From Hsuehochloa calcarea (taxonomy: Eukaryota > Streptophyta > Magnoliopsida > Poales > Poaceae): 64,000 nt of DNA. The first letter of the stretch is position 1. Each line of letters starts with the position of its first letter. The DNA is taken from assembly GCA_036346395.1 (NCBI GenBank), contig CM070599.1:3649232-3713231 (forward strand), read 5' to 3'. The notes under the pieces are model-generated. The model ran no database searches, had not been told where the DNA came from, and saw nothing but the letters and a program-made list of their open reading frames with translations. Below are positions 10,291 to 22,420 of the stretch, piece after piece. Both the position numbers and the translations under genes were made by a program.

Positions 10291-11921
10291 ATGACGACTT
10301 TGAAGTATGATCTTCCACTCCTGGGTCGAGACACAAGATTTTCGTTGCGGCAAGTCAAGATGAGGGCTGTGTTAGTACAGATGGATTTGGATAATGCATT
10401 GGAAGGTTTTGAAAAACAAGCTATCGCATGGACCACATATAAGAAGCACAAAAACCGTAAGGTTTTATCTCAAATTCACATTTATTTATCAAATGATATT
10501 TTGCAGGATGTTTTGAAGTAGAAGACATCAGCTGCATTATGGCTGAAGCTGTAACAAATTTGCATGACAAAAGATCTCACCAGCAAGATGCATCTTAAGT
10601 AGAAATTGTACTCTCACAAATTGCAAGAAGGAGGATCCGTGCTTGATCATCTTTCGTTGTTTAAGAAGATCATTGCCGACCTAGAGTCGATGGAGGTAAA
10701 ATATGATGATGATGATTTGGGTCTTATTCTTTTGTGTTCACTGCATAGTTCTTTTTAAAATTTCAGAGATATCATATTATATAGTAGATATACTCTCACG
10801 ATTAATGAAGTTTATGAAGTTTTGCATGCTAAGGAGAAGATGAAATAGATGATACCTTCTGAAAATTCAAGCTCACAAGGAGAAAGCTTGTTTATTCGTG
10901 GCAGGTAAAAGGAGAAGAACTTAAACAGTGGATCTCGAGGCAAAAGTTCGAATGGCTACAAGAACCGATCGAAATCAAGAGGTAAGTACAAGTCATGCAA
11001 ATATTGCAAGAAAAGTGGGCACGACATCTCTGAATGTTGTAAGCTACAGAATAAAGAAAATAAAGCTTGCCATTATAAGCAAAAAGATAAACCGGATGAT
11101 GAAGGTAAAGCCTCCCTTATTGCTGATGATAGTAATGGAGAAATTCTTGTTGGCTTTGCTGGATGTGCTAAGACTAATGATGAATGTATTCTTGATTATG
11201 CATGTACCTTTCATATGTGTCCTAACAAGGACTGGTTTGCCACCTATGAACCTGTTGAAGGTGGTACTGTGTTGATGGGTGATAACTCATCTGGTAAGGT
11301 TGCAGGAATTGGTTCAATTCAGATCAAGGTGTCTAATGGCATTGTCAGAACTTTGACAGATGTGAGGCACATTCCAGATTTGAAAAGGAACCTCATCTCT
11401 TTGAGTACTCTTGATGCTAAAGGGTACAAGTATTCACGTGAAGGTAGAGTTTTAAAGGTATCAAAAGACTCTCTTGTTGCGATGAAAGCAGATATTAAAA
11501 CTGTCAATCTATACCATCTGCGAGGTACTACAATATCAGGCAATGTTGCTGTAATTTCAAGTTCATTATCTGATTCTGATGCTACTAATCTTTGGTATAT
11601 GCGTCTTGGGCATATGAGTGAAATTGGTTTGGCACAATTGAGCAAGAGAGGACTTCTTGATGGACATAGCATTGGCAAGCTAAAATTTTGTGAGCATTGT
11701 GTGTTTGGCAAATACAAGAGGGTGAGATTCAATACTTCAGTTCATACTACAAAATGTATTTTGGATTATGTGCATTCTAATTTATGGGGGTCATCTACCA
11801 AGACATCGCTAGGAGGTGCTAGCTATATGTTAACAATTATTGATTATTACTCTAGAACAGTGTGGCCTTATTTTTTAAAGTATAAATCAGAAGTATTTTC
11901 AGCATTTAAAGAGTGGAAGAC
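10291..11921 (+). pseudogene. CopT gag, protease and N-terminal integrase, broken
   Basis: Starts at ATG 10291 (MTTLKYDLPLLGRDTRFSL), a copia Gag start. One frame runs to the E2 insertion at 11921, interrupted by in-frame stops (10519, about 10552, about 10597 and others near 10757-10908) but apparently no frameshift. In order: Gag; a CCHC knuckle CKYCKKSGHDISEC near 10996-11037; a protease motif DYACTFHMC near 11194-11220 (the usual Ser/Thr after the catalytic Asp is Tyr); a GAG-pre-integrase region with LWYMRLGH and CEHCVFGK near 11590-11712; and the first integrase catalytic Asp region (YMLTIIDYYSRTVW). The rest resumes at 26902. Confidence 0.9.
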
Positions 11922-14900
11922 TGTCACATCCCCAAATTAATAAAGAGGATTATTATGCATATTCATTAGCATGCATCATGATTTCCAACATTTATATTAA
12001 ATATTTTATTTGGAAAATTTGTGAAAGGAATTAAACTTATACTATAATTGGAACTACAAATGGAAAGCCAAAACAAATGCTATTGAAATTCCCCTAGAAT
12101 TAATTTATTCAAATACTACATTACTTATCATGAATTAATATAATTTTTTTTCCAAATTTTTGGAACTCAAAATGAACCTCAGCAAATTTCAAACTCCATT
12201 ATCAACTTATGCTTTTGGGAATTTGAAATATACCAAATAAATAATGAACATTGGGGTTTCTGAATTTTTATGGATACTAGGTCACCCAGAACCCCTCGAA
12301 TTATTTCACATTTTTATAAATTTTATTGCTATATTTTAGAGCCTGGTCAAACTAGGAGGTTTAAAATTCAAATCTGGTCAATTAGGAGCACTGTTCCTCG
12401 GGCTCAGACCTAGAGCACCTGATCCGACCGAAGCCGCTTTGTGAACTGATTCGGCCGAACCAGTTAGAACGTGGACCGTCCGATTTAAATCGAACGGCCC
12501 ACGAGCTGAGCCACGCGATCGCGCCGCGCCTCCCCGCGCTCGCTGACATGTGGGCCCAACTCCTGTCGCCTTCGTCTACCTCGCTTGGCGCTCACAGGCC
12601 AAGCGCCACGCGCCCGCCATGCTCTGCGAAGCTCCGTCTACGCCGTGACCGCACCGCCCTACCTGACCAATCCCCGAGCCTCACTAGCTCACGCCGCCTC
12701 TGTTCCGTCCCTCGGTTCCGTTTAAACTACCCCGTGCCCCCTACGCTTGGCCATTCTTCCTCTCGGCACCAGAGGAAGGAGAAGCTCGTGTGCTTCGACT
12801 CTCGGGTAAGCCTCGCGCCTTTCCTCCCTCTTCAATTCGCACCAATGGCCATTCCATTTTGCTAATTCCAAACCTTACCGTGCCTTGTAGCTCCCGGAAC
12901 GCGACCGTGTCTTTCTCAGCTCCGGTTCACGCCCAGAGCTTGCATCCGAGGACACCGCTGTTCTATCTTTGCCTCCGGTGAGCTACTTGCTAACTTTTGC
13001 GCGTCATATCATGTCTTTTAGCTCGTGGATGAGTTCCCTCAACTAATTTTTGCAATGCATGCCAGGAGACCGTGTAATTGAGAGTTGAACCAAATCGGCC
13101 GAAATCCAAACTTTTCGTCTCCCACTTTGATCCGGTAAGGCATTAGTCAATTCTTTGCTACCAGAGCACACCCTATAGATCTTTGAGCTATCCCGAAGCT
13201 TCATTGTCTTCCTTGTTGCTCAGGGTGTCTCCTCCCCGTTGAACCGCACCGCCACCGTGGACCTCACCGTCGCCAAGCCAGCTCCGGTCATCCACTCTTC
13301 TCTCCAACTCTCAGGTAGCTCTCCAGTAGTCCCTAGATGCTCAGGCACCCGCTTTTGAACCGCTGCGGAGCATTACCTGGCTGCTACACGTTTGCCGTAT
13401 TGTACACCGCCGCTCCTCTCCGACGAGCCGCAAGACAAAGCCACCTCGAGCATCGCCACCACCACCCAAAGTTGCGCAAGGCTATTATATTGTAGTAGCC
13501 GCTTAGCCGGCCGCCAGGCGCGTAAGCGCCGCGAGCCAGCCGGCAACAATCGACGGGCGCGCGTTGTCGGACGCGTCCGACAACTGTAGCAAAGCCATTA
13601 AGGCTTGATTCGGTCATTAATTGTCTAATGATTGATTACTGTAGTAAATGATGTCTTAAGAAAAGTAATGAGTCTATTACATGTGGGCCCGTACGTAAAG
13701 CGGAAGGGTAAATCTGCGGTGACAATGGGCCTAGCCACTTAAACGCACGATCATCGTGGCGTGTGAACCGGTCATGGACCCGTGGTTCATGCACTATCTT
13801 TATGTAAGCCGCCTCGCTACATGCGGGCCACTTGTCGGTCGGAAATTAAATCCCGGGGTAAATGAGAAATGGCATTCACACGCCCCACACGCCGAGAGTC
13901 TGCGGCTAGGTAGCGCTTGTAAGAAAAGTATTAATCGATTAAGAAAATCGAATGTATTTATTTATGAACTGAAAAATAGGATTTACTTCAAAATGCATAA
14001 CAAATTCATTTTAACTCCAATTTGGATGAAACCACTTCGTATTTTTCATTTTAGATGAACTTAATATTAAAATTGGTTTCAAGTATGTCTCTGTAACAGA
14101 GAATATTAAATTGGAAAATGAGCTATTGTCATCTTTATTTTTACAAAGAAAATGTTAATATCTTTATAAATTCATAACTAAATATTGAAAACTCAAAATG
14201 AGTCAAACTCAACTATTCGGACTTGTAATCATATTGCCAATTTATCCATGTAATCATTATACTCACTACTACTCTACAAATTTTGCTCAAATATTTAAAT
14301 ACAATGAACGATAATGATTCAAATTAAAATGGATTTTCCAAAATGTAACTTGAACCCTTATAACTTTCACATGCTAAATCCAATTGAAGTGAATCTTCCA
14401 CCTAAATTCATCTAAAATCATGAATTAGCTACTGTAGAAAAATCATGCATTTTTGAGCACTTTGAATTTTGAGTATTTCTCGGTGTTTATTCTAGATTAT
14501 ACTTAAATAGATCCCGGCCATCGATATTGACTTATACGCTACTGAGGGACAGCAGCTAGCATACCAGCAAGGCAAGCATCATTTGAACTTTCTTTTGCAT
14601 CATATTTGATCCCAGTTTTTGTTAAGTTAGTGCAATGATATTTGCTTGCATGCTATTTTATTAATGTCGCTATTTTTGTGTGGAATAGTTAGATACACCC
14701 TATTGTTTTGTCATTGTGGTTATCCTTGAATTACTCTAGTACTGAAATGCTTAGGATAAGTTGTGTGACTTACGTGGTATGTGTTGCTTAGCCATGCAAG
14801 TCTAGAACGATAGTTTGATTGGCGGGAATAACCCGACAGTCTTGGGACATACAAACTTTATAACTTTTTTTTTTGGTTTATTTCAGATCTTCGTATCTGT

Positions 14901-16396
14901 TTCAAAAGTTAAAATTTTGTTATTTAAAATGAGATTTGGGTCTGGACAAGTGGATGCTAGTGAAGGTGCCTTCGTGCACGAGATTGGGTATGAGGATTGT
15001 CTTGTCTAGACCAACAAGGACCGAACTTTGGTAACGTCGTTGATTCAAGTACATTCGTGCTATCACATGCGGGGTGGGAGCCGTATGGTTAAGTAAGGGG
15101 AAGGTTTTATTGTGTTGAGCCCCACGGTGGTTTTGTGAGGCCATAGGGCCGTTAAACCCTATGTTCCTTATGGTAGATAGGGCATATAGACCGTAACGCC
15201 TTATGTCGCCTAGGAGCCCAAGGTTGAGGGACTTAGCATAATGAAATCTTCTTGCTAAAATGACCATATCTTGATTTACCTTACCGGCATACCATAGGAA
15301 GTATGCTATTTTCGGAGGCATCCGGAGGCTTAACGGGCTAATCAAGTCGTGTGGGTAAAGTAGTACACCTGCAGGTATAAATCTATTCGAATAGCCTCGT
15401 CCTAGGTTATGGACAACACTTGAGTTCGGGAGTTACTATTGTTAGACTTTGACATATTTGTTTTGTGGAAAAACTTGGGATTGTCACGAATGGGATATTC
15501 ATGCTTGTGTTGTAGCAAAGTGGACACCACTTTGTTAAATTGTGTACTTGTTGTTGTATCAAAGTGGACCGCCACTTTGACACTTTTATGATTCATTTGT
15601 GATTCATGTTATTACTTATTCATGAGCTTTACTTCTACTTCAAATCTGATTTATAAATGGGCACTTGGAAACTAGTAGGTGTAGGTTGTTAATTGTTGCG
15701 TCTCTTTTGCAAAACTAAGCCAATATGAGCCATCCTTTGGAACAACCTCTAGCATACTACTTTTTATTTGTGTAAGACTTGCGAGTGCACTTGTACTCAC
15801 CGGATGTTGGCTGGCCTTTTGTTTTCTTTTCAGTGAGGTCGATATCGAGCCCGATGAGCTCGTCAGTGCCGATTTAGGCGACACTGACGAGTAGTGCTAA
15901 CTTTTAACCCCAGTCGGTTGCCGATGGGTTATGGGGCATACCTTGCTGGACTTTTGGTTTAATTATTTCGCTTCCGCTGTTATTTATCACTCTTATTTGA
16001 ATTTGGCCGGTCGGCCGTTATGTAATAGTTGCAGACTTTGACAACTATATCGTGCGCCTTTTGAACAATTAATGTATGAATGTTGTATGGATGTGATCAA
16101 CGTTGTATGAAGAGTATGAGCATATTGGTCGCTGATCTTGGGAGCCAATATGATCTTGTACTCGCTGTTCGTGGATTCCCATTTAACTCTTTAAGTGTCG
16201 TGTTTGACTGGTTAGAGAACCGACAATCATGTAGTGCTCGCAGATGGAGCAAAGACGCATGATCGCCGAGGCTCTATTTTTGGTTGAACCTCTCACTTAT
16301 ATGTAGTTAAGTTGGAATCCATTTACTTGAGGCCTAGAGTTATGTCCTTAAGACCATGCTTAGTCTCGGTCTTAGGAGATAACCCGGGTCCTCACA
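11922..16396 (+). repeat. 5' LTR of E2
   Basis: Begins TGTCACATCCCCAAATTA and ends GGGTCCTCACA. It contains an AT-rich start, a GC-rich central block with gene-like leader sequence (about 12470-13600), and a structured 3' third. That third holds the palindrome CTATTCGAATAG at 15383, paired CAAAGTGG..CCACTTTG hairpins at 15516-15534 and 15560-15579, the hairpin GAGTGC..GTACTC at 15783-15798, and the hairpin CTCGTCAGTG..CACTGACGAG at 15859-15891. Open frames inside it are short and not conserved with the other LTR copies. Confidence 0.93.
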
Positions 16397-16401
16397 AATG
16401 T

Positions 16402-16413
16402 TGGTATCGAGCC
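16402..16413 (+). promoter_or_regulatory. primer binding site of E2
   Basis: TGGTATCGAGCC, five bases after the 5' LTR. It differs by one base from the initiator-Met tRNA complement TGGTATCAGAGC (an A is missing), which may be natural variation or damage. Confidence 0.75.
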
Positions 16414-17740
16414 ATCTTGTTGTAGGTTAGAAATAGCATGGGCGTTAGTATTAGTAAGCTTCTTTGAGTCAAAATATTTTTGACCATCAAATTATTTCAT
16501 AAAGATAAGTAATAATCTCTTTTATTCCTCATCCATCTTAGCTTCATCCTCACCTTACTCTCATTTGATTTGCAAAACTAACTTACAGGTTATTCTTGTC
16601 TTTAGATGGGACATCGATGTCGGTCGAGAGACTCAAGTCAAGGTGTGGATGGATACCAAACTTCTTGAGATATGATGTGGAGGGCAAACTTCACATACCA
16701 ACCCGTATACTTCATCTACCGTCGAGACCTAGGTCCCGGATGGAAGACTACCGGCCGTGATCCATATCGTTGCAAGACAAGTTACGGAAGTATCCGTGCA
16801 GCTTCGAGCCCATGGGACTTACGAGGCCATGGCTTTACAAGAGGTGGCCCGTATGGCCATGAGTCGCCTTCGTTATGACTTAACGGAGTTGTCTCACCAC
16901 CATACGACCACTTCCTATGCAAGCACATGGCGTGGAGGTGAACACCTTCATTTGGGATTCATGACGGGAGGATCCCCATGTTCGACAACTCGCAAGGTTG
17001 GTTCGCATCACGGACGAGATCTTGCCACAAGGTCATTCATGAGCTTTGGGAGACGCGTCGTCTTCTTGTAGCTCAGAGCATCTACAACCCCTATGCATTA
17101 TGGGACTTGTAGCCCGACATGTACTTTATGGGGAAACGAAATCTCCCCTATGCCTCTGCGCCATCGAATCACCGTCTCCTCAAATTGGAGGACAAGTTCT
17201 CAATCAGAACAACGGCGTCGAGCTCGCATGTCGGTGGGTTTTTCCGCACTCAAAGGTCGGAAATGCGAGGGACACATCGTAGGATCCCCTTTACGCCTCA
17301 CCAATCCACATGACCACGATGATACGGATCTCCGGTATCACCTTACGGATGAGTTCGGTGAATTTCGATCGTGAAAATAGATAGGGTGTTAGAATAGTGC
17401 GCCACGCCCTTACGTGGGTCCAAATGAGTATGTATCTTACTATTTGTCTTGTCGATTAGTAGTTGTTGATCCAGATGTGTTTCTTTTGTAAGGACTTGAG
17501 TTCGGGCAGTTACCATTCGCCTGCGGGCCTCTTTGATGTTATCACTCTTAAACTCTGCGAATTAAGTATTGGATTTTGTACTGGCCTTAGTGTTTTTGTA
17601 CCCCATTTGACTTTGAGTTCTTGTGCCTCATTTACCCTCCCGCAGGATTATTTTATTATAAAATGTTTGTGTCTTTAATTTGGTTTTCCCTAAAAGTAAG
17701 TATCCTAGCCCTTTTCCCTAACTCTCTTTGTCACCTCGTA
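16414..17740 (+). other. leader of E2 with degraded upstream reading frame
   Basis: A 1.3 kb leader between PBS and gag. A damaged frame from about 16672 to 17071 has sequence such as AHGTYEAMALQEVARMAMSRL. It resembles an extra pre-gag frame and is not a known Gag segment. It is shifted several times. No function can be assigned. The rest (17072-17740) shows no recognisable coding sequence. Confidence 0.45.
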
Positions 17741-18940
17741 ATGACAGGCCAAACACTCGCTCACGCGCCGGCAGATGAGGGCTCTCCGTCACGGGACCTC
17801 GTTACTGCGGTTGAGGCGAGCCGTCCGGCACATCATCGGCGTGGCGAAGACGTCCGAGGAAGAGCTACCACCGCCTCCCTCAATGGTGAGGTGTTGCTGC
17901 AGATAGAAAGAAACCGAATGGACACGACACGGATTCTTGAAGTTATTGCCCGCAACACCGCCGAGCTCCTAGTCCAGCAGAGAGGCTACCTCTCACCGTG
18001 CACACGGGGTCTCGCTAATTTCAGCGGACCAATCCTTTGACCTTCTCGCATCAAGACCCGATGGAGGCGTAAGACTGGCCGAGAGATATTGAGAAGAAAC
18101 TAGCTATTGCTCAATGCACCGCATGGAGAGGGTTCTCTTTGCTAGTTATCGGCATGTGGCGCAATGAGCGCATGGTGGGACAATTTCTCCGCCATGCAAT
18201 CGACGGGACGCTCCTACATGGAACGAATTCGGCGGCTTCAGGAAGCTCACATCCACGAGGGCGTTATGATGATTAAATAAACAGCAGTTCCTTGCAATCA
18301 AGCAAGGAAAGAAGACGGTCACGAGTACCGCATGAGTTTAATTTTCTATCTCGTTATGCTCCCGATGACGCTTTCTCTGACGCCCGCCGCCAGAGCCGTT
18401 TCATGAATGGCTTGATGAAGAGCTACAACCGCCCTAGCGAGACATGAGTTCCGCAATTTCCAAAGACTTGGTAAACAAGGCACTTGTGGTGGAGCACAAG
18501 AGTGTCATTGTAGATGAGTCCAAGAAGAGGAAGAAGGTCGCTTAGAATACACTAGTGGCGCTTCTTTCCGTCCACAAGACCGACCTTTCCAGATTTCAGC
18601 AGTATCAAGCTCGGTGGCGCCAAGACCTCCCGCGGCAGCTCCATCACTTTCTTTGCCGTCAGCACAGCGGAGCAATGGGGTAAGAATCCCCAGAATGGTG
18701 GCACGTACAAGGCCAACGTCACTTGTTTCCATTGTGGCCGCCAGGGCCATTACGCATCTCATTGCCTCGCCAAGCAGCGAGGAATGCCGCAGACCTACAA
18801 AGCTTCTACACCTACGCCAGCTGCGGCAAGACCTTCACCACCTTCTCGTGCTTCATCGACCCCTCCTCAAGTTCCCGTGACGTGGCGAGTAAACCACGCC
18901 ATCGCCGAGGAGGCAAGCGGCGCCCGGGCGTCGCTTTGGG
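17741..18940 (+). pseudogene. gag of E2, frameshifted
   Basis: Starts at ATG 17741 (MTGQTLAHAPADEGS), followed by a segment with the pattern RILEVIARNTAELL and then a retrotransposon Gag (PF03732-like) core that is split among frames between 18040 and 18560. A CCHC knuckle CFHCGRQGHYASHC is readable at about 18721-18762, in the usual place before protease. The zinc-knuckle residues are intact although the surrounding frame is not. The product would be the capsid and nucleocapsid of a chromovirus; this copy cannot make it. Confidence 0.85.
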
Positions 18941-21900
18941 TACACTTTCGTTAATTCTTGTCCAAAGATCGCTTTATTTGATTCAGGTGCATCTCATTCA
19001 TTCATAAAAAGGGAATATGCTGCACTCAATCAATTTGAAATGCATAAACTTCAGCCACCTTATCAGATCCAGTCGCCGGGATCGGTTTTCCAAACCGATC
19101 AAGTTTGCTTTAACGTAAAGTGGAAATTCAAAAGGTTAACTTCTTGGCAAACCTAATTGTGATAACTTCAGTGGGTATTGATGTGATTTTAGGGATGGAT
19201 TGGCTGTCCAAAAATCGGGAAAGATCGATTGTGCTCAACGGTCTATTTCTGTCACAAGTGAAGACGGCAGTCAAGTCACTTTTGCACCCTTAGTGGGACC
19301 TTCTCATCTCTTTGCTTTGGAGGCTAGTACCTCTCTTGAATTAGAGGAAGTACCAGTGGTATGTGAATATCCAGATGTATTTCCCGAAGAACTCCCAGGC
19401 ATGCCCCTCGCCGGAAGTTGAATTCACATCGAGCTTGCACCCAGATCGCGCCAATTTCTAAACGGCCATATCGGATGCCTCCAAATGAGTTGGTAGAATT
19501 GAAAGAACAACTCAAGCAACTTCAAGATAAGGGTTTCATTAGGCCCAGCTCCTCACCTTGGGGATGCCCGGCTATCTTTGTCAAGAAGAAAGACAAGAGT
19601 TTGCGGATGTGTGTTGACTATCGTCCGTTGAACGAGGTCACAATCAAGAACAAATATCCACTTCCGCGAATTGATGATCTGTTTGATCAATTGACTGGAG
19701 CTCAGGTTTTCTCCAAAGTTGACTTGAGATTGGGCTACCACCAAATAAGAGTCAGAAACGAAGACATACCGAAGACGGCATTTTCTACTCGTTACGGCTT
19801 GTACGAGTATCTTTATTATGTCTTTTGGCTTAACCAATGCTCCGGCTTACTTCATGAATCTTATGAATTCAGTTTTCATGGAGTACTTGGACAAGTTTGT
19901 TGTTGTGTTCATTGACGACATACTTATCTACTCCAAGTCTGATGAAGAACACGAACAGCACCTGCGACTTGTGTTGGGAAAGCTTCACAACATCAACTCT
20001 ATGCTAAATTCAAAGAAATGTGAATTTTGGCTTCGTGAAGTCGATTTCTTGGGTCATGTGTTATCCAAGGGTGGTGTCATTGTTGATCCAAGCAAAGTGC
20101 AAGATGTGCTGAACTGGAGGCAACCCAAGAGCGTCACCGACATTCGCAGTTTTCTTGGACTTGCGGGATACTACCGCAGATTCATCGAGAACTTCTCCAA
20201 AATTGCGAGACCAATGACCCAGCTTTTAAGGAAGGAAAAGAAGTTTGAATGGTCAGCGGAATGTGAGCAAAGCTTTCAAGTTTTGAAAAATCTCCTGACC
20301 AAGGCTCCGGTACTCACCTTGCCAGATATTCACAAGAACTTCGACATTTATTGTGATGCATCTCGCCATGGGCTCGGATGTGTGCTCATGCAAGAGGGCC
20401 GAGTGGTGGCGTATGCATCAAGGCAATTGAGGCCTCATGAAGCTAATTATCCCACACATGACTTAGAGCTTGCAGCAGTAGTCCATGCTTTGAAGATTTG
20501 GCGACATTACCTCATCGGAATCGTTAAGAGATCTACACTGATCACAAGAGCCTCAAATATATTTTCACCCAATCCGATCTGAACTTGAGACAAAGAAGAT
20601 GGCTTGAGTTGATCAAGGATTATGATATGGGACTTCATTATCACCCAGGGAAAGCTAATGTAGTAGCCGATGCGTTGAGCAGGAAATCTCAATGCAACTA
20701 TTTGGCAGTAACTCCCTTTTCAGCAGGATTGTGTGCTGCAATGCAACGTCTACACCTGGAGATAATTGAAGAAGGTTCTCTCGCTGCCCTAAGCGTGACA
20801 TCCACACTTGAGGATCAGATTAGAGAAGCCCAGAAGCCCGATTTTGAAGTGGCCCAAATCCGGGAGCGAATGAAGCTTGGAAAGGCCAAATGCTTTAAAG
20901 AAGATATGCAGGGCGCCCTACGGTTCGAAAACCGTTTGGTGGTGCCATTTGATCGCAACCTGAGGGAATTAATTCTCAAGGAAGCTCACAACTCTCAGTT
21001 TTCTATTCACCCTGGTTGTACCAAGATGTACCAAGATTTAAAGAAGCGACTATGGTGGAGTCAAATGAAGCGACAGATCGCTCGTTATGTTGCCGAGTGT
21101 GATGTATGCCAAAGAGTCAAGGTGAGCATTTGAAGTCAAGAGCACTCTACAACCCTACCCATTCCTGTGGAAATGGGAAGAAGTTGGCATGGATTTTATC
21201 ACCGCCTTCCTAGGACTCAAGCGGGACGATTCCATATGGGTGATTGTTGATCGTCGACAAAGGTTGCCCATTTTGTTCTGTCAAGACCACTTACACCGAG
21301 CCAAACTAGCGGTGTACATTTCCGTGATTGTTTGTCTCTATGGTGTACGAAGGTGATCGTTTGGATAGAGGTCCTCAATTCACATCTCATTTCGGAAATG
21401 CTTGCATAACGCCATGGGGACCAATCTATCTTTCACTCGCTACCACCCACAAACGGATGGACAAACCGAGAGGGTGAACCAAGTTTTAGAAGATCTTCTT
21501 CGGGCATGTGTGCTGTCCTATAGCAAGGATTGGGAAAAATGTTTACCGCTTATGGAGTTCTCCTACAACAATAGTTTCCAATCGAGCTTGCAAATGTCAC
21601 CTTTTGAGGCGTTGTATGGAAGAGCTTGTAGGACACCCTTGAACTGGTCCGGCGGGAGAGACCATTCTATGGTCCAACTTTAGTGGAAGATGCGAAGAAC
21701 AAGTTCGTGTCATCCGCGAACGACTTGGACACTCAATCACGTCGAAGTCGTATTGCCGACCGTCGTCGTCGCGAACTAAGCTTTGAGGTGGATGATCACG
21801 TCTATCTCAAGGTCTCTCCAATGAAAGGAACACACCGTTTTCAAGTCAAAGGCAAATTGGCACCTCGCTACATTGGACCATTCCGAATTGTAGCGAAGAT

Positions 21901-22213
21901 GGGATCGGTAGCTTATAAATTGGAGTTGCCGCCATCACTTTCAGATGTGCATGACGTGTTCCATGTTTCACAACTGAAGAAATGTCTCCGCGTCCCAACT
22001 GAAGCAACTGAGTTGGGAGCACTCGACTTGCAACCCGATCTTTCTTATCGGGAGCACCCAATTCGCATTCTTGAAGAAACGGAGCGCAAGACGAGGAATC
22101 GCAACATCAAGTTCATCAAAGTTCAATGGAGTAACCATACTGAAGATGAAGCAACATGGGAACGTGAAGACCATCTGCGAACCAAATATCCAGATCTTTT
22201 TCCTTCTGCTTGA
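18941..22213 (+). pseudogene. pol of E2: protease, RT, RNase H, integrase, chromodomain, frameshifted
   Basis: Protease active site DSGASHSFI lies near 18980-19005. RT runs from about 19430, with [26 protein letters not shown] split across motifs and the catalytic FIDDILIYS near 19908-19935. RNase H has [11 protein letters not shown] near 20350, [20 protein letters not shown], and DALSRKS near 20669. The integrase zinc region has HPGCTKM..CDVCQRV (21010-21115) and, after a damaged stretch at 21130-21400, YHPQTDGQTERVNQ near 21441. A chromodomain-like end (FIKVQWSNHTEDEATWERED) lies at about 22110-22180, with the stop at 22213. At least five frame changes occur (near 19420, 19830, 20525, 21130-21400, 21683). 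The catalytic residues are mostly preserved, so the damage is recent or technical. Confidence 0.92.
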
Positions 22214-22406
22214 AATGTCTTCGTATCAAGAAAGGAAAAGTTAAGCAAAATAATGGAAAGGAAAAATGTAAAAGCCATTCCTTGTAACTTGATAGGATGT
22301 CTTAGCACTATCCTTGAAGGAAATCAAGACAACAGATGTTATGTTTCCTTTAGAACTTTTCTATCCATCTTTAAGTCCTACCGATCTCGGGGACGAGATC
22401 TTTTAT

Positions 22407-22420
22407 AAGGGGGGGAGGTT
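22407..22420 (+). promoter_or_regulatory. polypurine tract of E2
   Basis: A purine run (AAGGGGGGGAGG followed by TT) directly before the 3' LTR. It is the usual plus-strand primer site for reverse transcription. Confidence 0.8.

Noticed and set aside
12548..13600. GC-rich frames in the E2 LTRs that look like a first exon
   Set aside because: Present in both LTRs with different frame breaks, so not conserved as protein.
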